A DNA stretch of 64,000 nucleotides. It comes from Pseudomonas frederiksbergensis. Its GTDB lineage: Bacteria; Pseudomonadota; Gammaproteobacteria; Pseudomonadales; Pseudomonadaceae. This document shows, one piece after another, positions 28,101 to 34,618 of the stretch. The first letter of the stretch is position 1, and every line of letters starts with the position of its first letter. Below the pieces are notes generated by a model that worked only from the letters and a program-made list of their open reading frames with translations, did no database searches and was not told where the DNA came from. The DNA is taken from contig NZ_JQGJ02000020.1 of assembly GCF_000802155.2 (NCBI RefSeq), forward strand, positions 1 through 64,000, in the 5' to 3' direction. Made by a program: the position numbers and the translations under genes.

Positions 28101-28438
28101 TCTCCAAGATGCGCCGGCTCAAGAAACTGGGCGTCAGCTTTGCCATGGATGACTTCGGCACCGGCTATTCGTCGCTGACTTACCTCAAGCGGCTGCCAGT
28201 GGACACCTTGAAAATCGATCAATCCTTCGTGCGCGATGCCACCAGCGACCCCAACGACGCCGAAATCATCCGCGCCATTGTCGCCATGGCCCACAGCCTG
28301 AACCTGGAAATGATCGCCGAAGGGGTGGAGACGCTGGAGCAACTGCAGTTTCTGCAGGGGCTCGATTGTCATTTGTACCAGGGTTACCTGCACAGCCGGC
28401 CGTTGCCACTGGAGGCGTTTGAGCGGTTGCTGCCCTAG
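25160..28438 (+). CDS. Multi-PAS diguanylate cyclase/phosphodiesterase (GGDEF-EAL)
   Basis: 1092 residues and no membrane segment. About five successive PAS/PAC units fill residues 30-650 (for example SSGLGAWSW-like LGAWSWDIDTGQ, LGTWDWHIPSG, and repeated 'TLFQVSPDPI', 'AFHSSPDAIT' PAS starts). The GGDEF domain has LGGDEFVV intact with an RxxD inhibitory site five residues before (RLED). The EAL domain keeps EALVRW, LKLEITEG, DDFGTGYSSLTYLK and AEGVET. Both domains therefore look catalytically competent for c-di-GMP turnover, tuned by the PAS signals. Transcribed alone. Confidence 0.93.
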   Translation: MPKPADHLPPLPRIQALDPKRSEQSWDSAPQLLAALNGARLGAWSWDIDTGQISWSRGTQALFGFDPRQPLPADVDYLDLLLPEDRARAVRAFHAAVAGAPLEQAMHHRIVWPDGSLHWLEISGSVLPDKHGRPRMIGVIREITHQREREQALRSSEKRFATLFHLCPNMVLLTRQEDGLISEANQYFESLFGWPVHDVIGRTTLELGLWVDPTQRAKLVEATKAKGELISMEVEFRASNGQVHNGILSAQKVELEGQPYLLSTFLDTTERKLAEQALKDSQERLDLALDSAQLGTWDWHIPSGMLYGSARAAQLHGLEPKAFHESFDAFFEGVPTEERNNMRNAYRSLREGPAGNYQLTYRVQLPDGSSRYLESRARLYRNDDGSPLRMAGTLLDITDQVEREQSLAASEEKFATLFQVSPDPICVTHQDDGRFLEINSSFTQTFGWAASDVIGLSADEIGLWDASGSSLQRIERVIREQSLSNVAIVVHHKNGQPLTCVISSRQINVGNQPCIVTTLRDITQQQRSEAALKASEEKFAKAFHSSPDAITITELESGRYLEVNDGFCRLTGYRADEVIGHTVYEVGIWAEEKQRAALLAELQLKGRVLHQEMLGRNKRGEILTVEVSVEPITLNETACLLLTARDVSLLRNAEAQIRHLAYHDPLTNLPNRALLMDRLSQQIALLKRHNLRGALLFLDLDHFKHINDSLGHPVGDTVLKIITARLEASVRLEDTVARLGGDEFVVLLSGLEGTRAMVGQQVQDLADTLRDLLSEPMFLDGQRLQVTPSIGMALIPDHGSTPTDLLKRADIALYRAKDSGRNTSQMFHTTMQKAASERLRMETDLRQALARNEFSLHFQPQIDARDNRIIGAEALVRWHHPDLGAQSPNEFIKVLEDSGLILEVGTWILDEACNGFKQLIAKGKVDPKRFKLCVNISPRQFRQNDFVERIESSLASHGLPYSLLKLEITEGIVIHNLDDTISKMRRLKKLGVSFAMDDFGTGYSSLTYLKRLPVDTLKIDQSFVRDATSDPNDAEIIRAIVAMAHSLNLEMIAEGVETLEQLQFLQGLDCHLYQGYLHSRPLPLEAFERLLP

Positions 28439-28509
28439 CCTGTGCAACCCAGGCAGAAGGCTTTTGTGGCGCAGGGTTTATCCCCTCGTCTTGCAATGAC
28501 TCCAAAAAC

Positions 28510-28539
28510 GAAGAAGGGCGCCCTCAGGCGCCCTTCTTC
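28510..28539 (-). terminator. Terminator after the small heat-shock gene
   Basis: GAAGAAGGGCGCC-TGAG-GGCGCCCTTCTTC on the minus strand, a 13-bp perfect stem followed by a T run (28503-28508), 12 bases after the stop. It could also serve the + strand GGDEF/EAL gene. Confidence 0.85.
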
Positions 28540-28551
28540 AGTTGCGATGGA

Positions 28552-29004
28552 TCAATTCTCCAGCGCGGGTTGCTGCTGCGCACCGTTGATCGGGATGCGC
28601 TTGGCCTTCGCCTCTTCCGGTACCACGCGCAACAGGTCGATGCTCAACAGACCGTTGCTCAGGCCGGCGGCCTTGATCTCGATATGATCCGCCAACCGGA
28701 AGGACAGCTTGAACGCACGCTGGGCGATGCCCTGGTGCAGGTAGGTCACGCTGTCGTTGCTGGCCTCGCGCTTGCCGCCGCTGATGGTCAGCACACCTTT
28801 TTCCACTTGCAGGTCCAGGTCTTCTTCCCGGAACCCGGCGGCGGCGACTACGATGCGGTATTCGTCATCGCCGTGTTTTTCCACGTTGTAGGGTGGATAG
28901 CTGCTGCCCGGTTCGTTGCGCAGGGCGGTTTCGAACAGGTCGTTGAAACGGTCGAAGCCCACCGAGGAACGGAACAGAGGGGCCAGCGAAAATGCAGTAC
29001 TCAT
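28552..29004 (-). CDS. ibpA: Small heat-shock protein (Hsp20/IbpA)
   Basis: 150 residues. The N-terminus (FSLAPLFRSSVGFDRFNDLF) and the alpha-crystallin core, with AAAGFREEDLDLQVEKGVLT, are typical of IbpA; the C-terminus keeps the GLLSIDLLRVVPEE region that includes the conserved G-L motif. It holds unfolding proteins during heat stress for later refolding. The promoter and leader carry two independent heat-control signals, described separately. ATG at 29004, with AGGAG 9 bases before it. Confidence 0.94.
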   Translation of the reverse strand: MSTAFSLAPLFRSSVGFDRFNDLFETALRNEPGSSYPPYNVEKHGDDEYRIVVAAAGFREEDLDLQVEKGVLTISGGKREASNDSVTYLHQGIAQRAFKLSFRLADHIEIKAAGLSNGLLSIDLLRVVPEEAKAKRIPINGAQQQPALEN

Positions 29005-29068
29005 GATTCAAATCTCCTGAAAGTTCAGCAAGTTTTTTTGTCTCCGCGACCCGAATTCGGCATCGCGT
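29005..29068 (-). promoter_or_regulatory. ROSE-like RNA thermometer in ibpA leader
   Basis: The ribosome binding site AGGAG (29014-29018) pairs with CTTGCTGA (29025-29032) in a short hairpin in which G of TTGCT is bulged and a T-G pair sits in the stem. This is the ROSE-type layout (UUGCU against the Shine-Dalgarno) known for rhizobial and pseudomonad heat-shock genes. It would hide the binding site at low temperature and melt with heat. Confidence 0.7.
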
Positions 29069-29075
29069 ATCCCCT

Positions 29076-29103
29076 ATCTAGGGACCGCCAAAAACTTTTC
29101 AAG
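29076..29103 (-). promoter_or_regulatory. Sigma-32 (RpoH) promoter of ibpA
   Basis: On the minus strand CTTGAAA (29097-29103) and CCCTAGAT (29076-29083) are 13 bases apart, close to the heat-shock consensus CTTGAAA-N11-15-CCCCATNT. The start of transcription would lie near 29068. Confidence 0.75.
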
Positions 29104-29123
29104 AGCTTTTTCTTAAATTTTTT

Positions 29124-30083
29124 TCAGGCCGCCTCGGTGCGCTGCACACCCAACAAATGGCCTACCGCGTCCAGGTCGGTTTCCCGCCGCACGGCACTGA
29201 ACAGCTCAACCGCCTCCGGATAATTTCGCGTCAACATCGCCAGCCATTGCTTCAACCGGCCTGGCGCCTGGCGTGGCGTCAGTTGGTCGACCACTTGCAG
29301 CCAGAAATCCTGGAGCATCGGCTGCAGGTCGGCCCAGGACATCTCGGTGACTTCTTCACCGGCCCGGGCGGCGGCGATCTGCCGGGCCAGGTCGGGGCGG
29401 GACACCAGGCCGCGACCGAGCATGATGTCTTCGACACCGCTGATTTCGCGGCAGCGACGCCAATCCTCGACACTCCAGATATCACCGTTGGCGAACACCG
29501 GCACCTTGACCACTTCCTGGACGCGGGGAATCCACTCCCAGTGGGCCGGCGGCTTGTAGCCGTCGACCTTGGTCCGCGCATGCACGACGATATGGGCCGC
29601 GCCGCCCTCGGCCAGCGCCGTGGCGCAGACCAGCGCGCCGTCCGGGCTATCGAAGCCCAGGCGCATCTTGGCGGTGACAGGAATGTGTTTGGGCACCGCA
29701 CGCCGTACATGCTCGACGATCTCGTTGAGCAGCTCCGGCTCCTTGAGCAGCACTGCCCCGCCCCGCGACTTGTTTACCGTCTTGGCCGGACAGCCAAAAT
29801 TCAAGTCGATCACCTCAGACCCCAGCTCGCAGGCCAGCGCCGCGTTTTCCGCCAGGCACACCGGGTCGGAGCCCAGCAATTGCACCCGCAGGGGTACGCC
29901 CGCGGCAGTTCGGGCGCCGGTCAGCAATTCCGGGCCGAGCTTGTGGAAATAGGCGGGCGTGAGCAGACGGTCGTTGACGCGAATGAACTCGGTGACACAC
30001 CAATCAATGCCGCCAACACGGGTCAGGACGTCACGCAGGATGTTGTCGACCAACCCCTCCATGGGCGCCAAGGCAATTTGCAT
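29124..30083 (-). CDS. dusC: tRNA-dihydrouridine synthase (DusC type)
   Basis: 319 residues from the ATG at 30083 (MQIALAPMEGLVDNIL); the open frame upstream adds 56 residues that come from intergenic DNA. The flavin and tRNA signatures are APMEGLVDNILRDVL, the catalytic Cys in DLNFGCPAKTVNKSRGGAVL, and the phosphate-binding FANGDIWS region. It reduces uridine in the D-loop; the gammaproteobacterial DusC modifies U16. It is followed by ibpA, which has its own promoter. Confidence 0.92.
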   Translation of the reverse strand: MQIALAPMEGLVDNILRDVLTRVGGIDWCVTEFIRVNDRLLTPAYFHKLGPELLTGARTAAGVPLRVQLLGSDPVCLAENAALACELGSEVIDLNFGCPAKTVNKSRGGAVLLKEPELLNEIVEHVRRAVPKHIPVTAKMRLGFDSPDGALVCATALAEGGAAHIVVHARTKVDGYKPPAHWEWIPRVQEVVKVPVFANGDIWSVEDWRRCREISGVEDIMLGRGLVSRPDLARQIAAARAGEEVTEMSWADLQPMLQDFWLQVVDQLTPRQAPGRLKQWLAMLTRNYPEAVELFSAVRRETDLDAVGHLLGVQRTEAA

Positions 30084-30162
30084 GGAAAACACACTCAACG
30101 AAAAAACGTGCGGCAGTTTAGCGGATTTCCTGCACAAAATCGGCAAATCGCCGCCGAGCCTT

Positions 30163-30250
30163 TGTGGGAACGAGCTTGCTCGCGATGGCGGTGGATCAGC
30201 TTGCGAAGGTGCTGGCTGTACCGCCGTCTTCGCGAGCAGGCTCGCTCCCA
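30163..30250. repeat. Paired REP elements (REPIN-like)
   Basis: TGTGGGAACGAGCTTGCTCG and the inverted AGCGAGCCTGCTCGCGAAGA copy bracket about 45 bases. The right-hand copy overlaps the 3' end of the thioesterase gene. Confidence 0.7.
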
Positions 30251-30681
30251 TCCAGGCTTAGCGCCACGCCATAACCCTCGATAAACTCCGGCGGCATGCG
30301 CTTGGGTCGGCCGGTGGAAAGTTCGATACAGACAAAGGTGGTTTGGGCCCGCAGCAGCGTGGTGTTATCGCTGGGCCGGACCAGTTGGAAGTGCCGGGTC
30401 ATTTTCAGGCGCTGGTCCCAGTCGACGATCCAGGTCGCCAGCTGCAGTTCGTCGCCCTCGTAGGCCGCTGCCAGGTAATCGATTTCATGCCGCACCACCG
30501 CCATGGCGCGATCCAGCCGCCGGTACTCCACCAGGTCCAGGCCCAGGCGCTGGGAATGCCGCCAGGCGCAGCGCTCCAGCCAAGTGACGTACACCGCGTT
30601 ATTGGCGTGGCCCAGCCCGTCGATGTCTTCTGGATTGACCTGAAGATCAATAATGAACGGCGTTGCCCGATCCCAGCCCAT
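30196..30681 (-). CDS. Acyl-CoA thioesterase (hotdog fold) with REP-derived C-terminus
   Basis: 161 residues. The hotdog thioesterase signature is visible near residue 18 (DIDGLGHANNAVYVTWLERC), with the catalytic Asp-type motif of the 4-hydroxybenzoyl-CoA/YbgC group. It would release free acids from acyl-CoA; the substrate is unknown. The last 18 or so residues (GSEPAREDGGTASTFAS) are encoded by the right half of a REP pair, and the stop codon lies inside the repeat. The original protein probably ended near ALSLDG. Confidence 0.88.
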   Translation of the reverse strand: MGWDRATPFIIDLQVNPEDIDGLGHANNAVYVTWLERCAWRHSQRLGLDLVEYRRLDRAMAVVRHEIDYLAAAYEGDELQLATWIVDWDQRLKMTRHFQLVRPSDNTTLLRAQTTFVCIELSTGRPKRMPPEFIEGYGVALSLDGSEPAREDGGTASTFAS

Positions 30682-30726
30682 GCCCCTCTCCCGGTCGAAT
30701 TTGGATCGGGGCAGTGTACCGGATGC

Positions 30727-31566
30727 TCAAGCCGATTGCCGCGCTTGCAGGCTGCGTCCTGCCAGCAGTGATAACACCCCATCAATGACACGGGGATCGG
30801 CCAGGACTCGCTGGTGCCCGCCCTCGGGCAAGCGCAGCAGGCGGCTGTCGAACCAGGCTTCATGGATCAGTTGCGATTCCTCGACCGATACCGATGTATC
30901 GTCCTCGGCATGGACAATCAGCCCCGGAATATCCAGCTGGTATTGCGAGACATCCATCTTCGAAGCCTGCATGCCCACATCCTGCTCCACCTGGCGAATG
31001 AACGCCGAGCGCGCCCTGGCGGGCATTCCCATCATCCGGGCGAACCCACGCAACACGCCGAGGATACGCGCCGGCGCGGCGATACTCACCAGCGTCTCGG
31101 TTCGCAGCCCCAGCTGGACCGCCAGCATGGCACTGGCGCCGCCCATGGAGTGACCGATTACCGCTTGCAGCGGCGGCAACTCGGCTGCGGCTTCGAGCAT
31201 CGCCCGGGCAAACAACGGGACATTGGCCTCGCGACCCGGCGAGCGACCGTGGGCCGGTCCATCCAGCGCCACCACCGTATAACCGGCGTCCACCAGCGCG
31301 TTGATCAACGCTGCAAATTGGGTCGGCCGCCCTTCCCACCCGTGCATCAACAGGACCGCGGGGCCTTTGCCCCAACGCAAGGCAGACAGGCCGAAGCGCA
31401 ACGTGATGCGCTCGGACGAGGCCAGCAATGGCAGTTCCCAGGCCCGTGGTGGCAGGTTGCGCGGACTCATGAAGACCCTGCGCATGCTCTTCGCCACCAG
31501 CCGCGGCGCGATCCAACCAAGGGTGCCATTGACGCCACGAATCCAGCTCAACCTGTCCATGCTCAT
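30727..31566 (-). CDS. Alpha/beta hydrolase
   Basis: 279 residues. The oxyanion region LLMHGWEGRP and the nucleophile elbow VIGHSMGGASAML (Ser) are followed by VHAEDDTSV with the acid and EGGHQRVL with the catalytic His. It is a member of the serine hydrolase group, of unknown substrate, with no signal peptide. It shares the strand with the TetR gene 21 bases upstream, so the two may be one operon. Confidence 0.87.
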   Translation of the reverse strand: MSMDRLSWIRGVNGTLGWIAPRLVAKSMRRVFMSPRNLPPRAWELPLLASSERITLRFGLSALRWGKGPAVLLMHGWEGRPTQFAALINALVDAGYTVVALDGPAHGRSPGREANVPLFARAMLEAAAELPPLQAVIGHSMGGASAMLAVQLGLRTETLVSIAAPARILGVLRGFARMMGMPARARSAFIRQVEQDVGMQASKMDVSQYQLDIPGLIVHAEDDTSVSVEESQLIHEAWFDSRLLRLPEGGHQRVLADPRVIDGVLSLLAGRSLQARQSA

Positions 31567-31587
31567 CTCCAGGGCTTGCGCCTTAGC

Positions 31588-32127
31588 TCAACGCACCGCC
31601 GACTTGGCGGCGCGCAGTAAACGATCCGATAACTCACCCGGGCCCAATGCCCGTGCCAGGGCCAGGCCGCCGACCATCAAGGCGATGTCGGCCAGGGCTT
31701 TGTCGGCGTCTTCGGGGCTGGCGGCCAACTGCGCGACCATCAGCTCGATATGCTCGTTGAGAACTTCACGAAACGCGTCCGGCAGCCGCCCGAGCTCGCC
31801 GACCGATGCCGGGATCGGACACGCTTGCTCGGTGGAATCACGGTGCTTGCGCGACAGATAGAACGCCGCGACCAATGCGCGCCGCTCTTCACCCGTCAGC
31901 TCGGCATCCATGTCGGCGATCAAGCCACGGCGGCGATTCAACAATTGCTTGAACGCCTCCAGCATCAACGCATCCTTGCTTTCGAAATGGGCATAAAAAC
32001 CACCCACCGTCAGGCCGGCTGCGCCCATCACCTCGCCCACGCTCGGCTCGGCCGGCCCGCGCTGGATCAGCGCATCGCTGGCGGCCTTGAGAATGCGTTC
32101 GCGGGTTTGTGCTTTTTTATCGCTCAT
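31588..32127 (-). CDS. TetR/AcrR family transcriptional regulator
   Basis: 179 residues. The N-terminal helix-turn-helix (SVGEVMGAAGLTVGGFYAHF then ESKDALMLEAF) is clear and the rest is an all-helical ligand domain. It lies immediately upstream of an alpha/beta hydrolase on the same strand; repressors of this kind often control the neighbouring gene and themselves. The inducer is unknown. ATG is preceded by GGAGGCAACG, a strong binding site. Confidence 0.9.
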   Translation of the reverse strand: MSDKKAQTRERILKAASDALIQRGPAEPSVGEVMGAAGLTVGGFYAHFESKDALMLEAFKQLLNRRRGLIADMDAELTGEERRALVAAFYLSRKHRDSTEQACPIPASVGELGRLPDAFREVLNEHIELMVAQLAASPEDADKALADIALMVGGLALARALGPGELSDRLLRAAKSAVR

Positions 32128-32251
32128 CGTTGCCTCCGAATATTACGATTGAAATATTATTCTCATAATAAATTTCCGCAAGCGAAATAGTGACCGCTCG
32201 TCAGAAGTATTTTTCGAGGATAAGGGAATTGGCTGAATGCCAGGCAAACAA

Positions 32252-32280
32252 AAGGGCCATTCAAGAATTGAATGACCCTT
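32252..32280 (-). terminator. Terminator of the tRNA Glu/Ala cluster
   Basis: AAGGGTCATTCAA-TT-CTTGAATGGCCCTT on the minus strand, with a TTTG tail, 27 bases after the last tRNA-Glu. Confidence 0.75.
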
Positions 32281-32306
32281 ATAAAATCCCGCAGAGCGGG
32301 TAATCG

Positions 32307-32382
32307 TGGCGTCCCCTAGGGGACTCGAACCCCTGTTACCGCCGTGAAAGGGCGGTGTCCTAGGCCACTAGACGAAGGGGAC
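32307..32382 (-). tRNA. tRNA-Glu(TTC)
   Basis: A 76-nt cloverleaf, acceptor GTCCCCT/AGGGGAC, encoded CCA, anticodon TTC in CCTTTCACG. It is the last gene in the Ala-Glu-Ala-Glu minus-strand cluster and identical to the copy at 32591-32666. Confidence 0.96.
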
Positions 32383-32458
32383 ACAAACCTTCTGAACATG
32401 ATCAGCGCTGAGTACTGATCGCTTCAAGGCCGGTGTGGCCAAACCTTGAAGTGTAAAT

Positions 32459-32534
<76 letters not shown>

Positions 32535-32590
32535 GGATTTTTCGCCTCGCGGCGGAGCGACATCATCTTGCAACATCGCTTCTGTAAAAC

Positions 32591-32666
32591 TGGCGTCCCC
32601 TAGGGGACTCGAACCCCTGTTACCGCCGTGAAAGGGCGGTGTCCTAGGCCACTAGACGAAGGGGAC
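32591..32666 (-). tRNA. tRNA-Glu(TTC), duplicate copy
   Basis: Identical to the tRNA-Glu at 32307-32382, 284 bp away. Part of the tandem duplication of the Ala-Glu unit. The 3' spacer sequences between the Ala and Glu genes are also nearly identical. Confidence 0.96.
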
Positions 32667-32745
32667 GCAAACCCTTCTATACAACTGATCAACGCTGAGT
32701 GTTGATCGCTTCAAGGCCGGTGTGGCCAGGCCTCGAAGTGTAAAT

Positions 32746-32821
<76 letters not shown>

Positions 32822-32929
32822 TCATCGCTGAGGACGGGGCGAATCTTAAGGGCGTATCGGAGGGCTGTCAAATTTATTTTCAAAGAATTTGAAAATTTTT
32901 TGCCGGGATAACAATCACTTACCGACAAA

Positions 32930-32945
32930 CCCCGGAAAACCGGGG
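32930..32945 (-). terminator. Hairpin after gltX
   Basis: CCCCGG-TTTT-CCGGGG with a TTTG tail on the minus strand, 22 bases after the gltX stop. A short but GC-rich candidate terminator before the tRNA cluster. Confidence 0.6.
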
Positions 32946-32967
32946 CATGCCCTGCTCCATCGACCGC

Positions 32968-34449
32968 TTAAGCAATCGCGCCCAGCAGTTTTTCCCACTC
33001 TTTGTTTTCCTTCTTCGACACGCCACCGAGCAGATCGATGGCTTGGCGCAGGCGGAAACGGGTCAGGTCCGGCCCGAGGATTTCCATTGCATCGAGCACC
33101 GACACCGAGCTGGCCTGGCCGGTAATGGCGGCGAACATCAACGGCATGGCATCGCGCAATTTCAGTTCCAGCGATTCGACCACGGCCTGGATGGTCGCGG
33201 TGATGCTGTCCTTCTCCCACTGGCGCAGGCTTTCGAGCTTCCACAGGATCAACTGCATCAACTGCCGCACCTGGTCGCCCGAGAGTTTCTTGGATTCGAA
33301 CAACTTCGCGTCCGGGGTCACGCCACCGGCGAAGAAGAAGCCGGCCAGCGGGGCGATCTGGCTGAAGGTCTCGACCCTGCCCTGCACGTGGGGAGCGATC
33401 TTCATCATGTACTCAGGGTTGAACGCCCACTTCTGCACGCGTGCGGCGAACTCTTCCACCGGCAGGTCACGCAGCCACTGGCCGTTGAGCCAGGAGAGTT
33501 TCTCGACGTCGAAGATCGGCCCGCCCAGGGAGACACGCGACAGATCGAAGTGCTCGACCATTTCCTGCAGCGAGAACTTCTCACGCTCGTCCGGCATCGA
33601 CCAGCCCATGCGCCCCAGGTAGTTGAGCATCGCCTCGGGCATGAAGCCCATGCGCTCGTAGAACGTCACCGAGGTCGGGTTCTTGCGCTTGGACAACTTG
33701 CTCTTGTCCGGGTTACGCAGCAGCGGCATGTAGCACAGCTGAGGTTGTTCCCAGCCAAAGTACTCATAGAGCAGGATCAGTTTCGGCGCCGACGGCAGCC
33801 ATTCTTCACCACGCAGAACGTGAGTGATGCCCATCAGGTGATCGTCGACCACGTTGGCCAGGAAGTACGTCGGCAGGCCATCGGTCTTCATCAGCACTTG
33901 CATGTCCATGCGATCCCACGGGATCTCGACATCGCCACGCAGCATGTCCGGCACCACGCAGACACCCTCGGTCGGCACCTTCATGCGGATCACATGGGGC
34001 TCGCCAGCGGCCAGGCGACGGGCGACTTCTTCTTTGGACAGCAGCAGCGCGCGGCCGTCGTAGCGCGGGGTTTCGCCACGGGCGATCTGCTCGGCGCGCA
34101 TCTGGTCGAGCTCTTCGGCAGTGCAGAAGCAAGGGAACGCATGCCCCATGTCCACCAATTGCTGACAGTACTGCTTGTAGATCTCGCCACGTTCGCTCTG
34201 GCGATACGGGCCGTGCGGGCCGCCGACGTCCGGGCCCTCGCTCCAATCGATGCCGAGCCAGCGCAGGGCGTCGAAAATCTGCTGTTCCGACTCGCGGGTC
34301 GAACGCAACTGATCGGTGTCCTCGATCCGCAGGATGAACTCACCACCGTGCTGCTTGGCAAAGCAATAGTTGAACAAGGCGATGTAAGCGGTGCCGACAT
34401 GGGGATCGCCAGTGGGCGAAGGCGCGATGCGGGTACGGACGGTGGTCAT
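32968..34449 (-). CDS. gltX: Glutamyl-tRNA synthetase
   Basis: 493 residues from the ATG at 34449 (MTTVRTRIAPSPTG). The longer open frame adds a hydrophobic 34-residue stretch that is not part of the family. The class I motifs are PSPTGDPHVGTAY (HIGH variant) and SKLSKRKNP (KMSKS). It charges tRNA-Glu with glutamate; the tRNA-Glu genes lie nearby. It is read from the same strand as uvrB but separated by 170 bases containing a REP palindrome. Confidence 0.97.
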   Translation of the reverse strand: MTTVRTRIAPSPTGDPHVGTAYIALFNYCFAKQHGGEFILRIEDTDQLRSTRESEQQIFDALRWLGIDWSEGPDVGGPHGPYRQSERGEIYKQYCQQLVDMGHAFPCFCTAEELDQMRAEQIARGETPRYDGRALLLSKEEVARRLAAGEPHVIRMKVPTEGVCVVPDMLRGDVEIPWDRMDMQVLMKTDGLPTYFLANVVDDHLMGITHVLRGEEWLPSAPKLILLYEYFGWEQPQLCYMPLLRNPDKSKLSKRKNPTSVTFYERMGFMPEAMLNYLGRMGWSMPDEREKFSLQEMVEHFDLSRVSLGGPIFDVEKLSWLNGQWLRDLPVEEFAARVQKWAFNPEYMMKIAPHVQGRVETFSQIAPLAGFFFAGGVTPDAKLFESKKLSGDQVRQLMQLILWKLESLRQWEKDSITATIQAVVESLELKLRDAMPLMFAAITGQASSVSVLDAMEILGPDLTRFRLRQAIDLLGGVSKKENKEWEKLLGAIA

Positions 34450-34568
34450 GGCATGTCTCGGAAAGAAGATAAAAGCGAAGATCAAACAGGGGGCGAATGG
34501 TAACAGGCGATGGTGGGCCGGCTCCAGTGAGAGCGGGATTTGTGTGGCCAACCATTCAGACTGAGCTG

Positions 34569-34598
34569 CCCCATTCGCGAGCAGGCTCGCGAATGGGG
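34569..34598. repeat. REP palindrome between uvrB and gltX
   Basis: CCCCATTCGCGAGC-AG-GCTCGCGAATGGGG, a 14-bp perfect stem with a 2-base centre. No T run, so a REP element rather than a terminator. Confidence 0.65.
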
Positions 34599-34618
34599 CT
34601 ATGAGGACACCTCAATGC

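Noticed and set aside
32968..34551. Longer gltX with a 34-residue hydrophobic N-terminus
   Set aside because: The family starts at the TTVRTRIAPSPTG motif and the extension is intergenic in origin.
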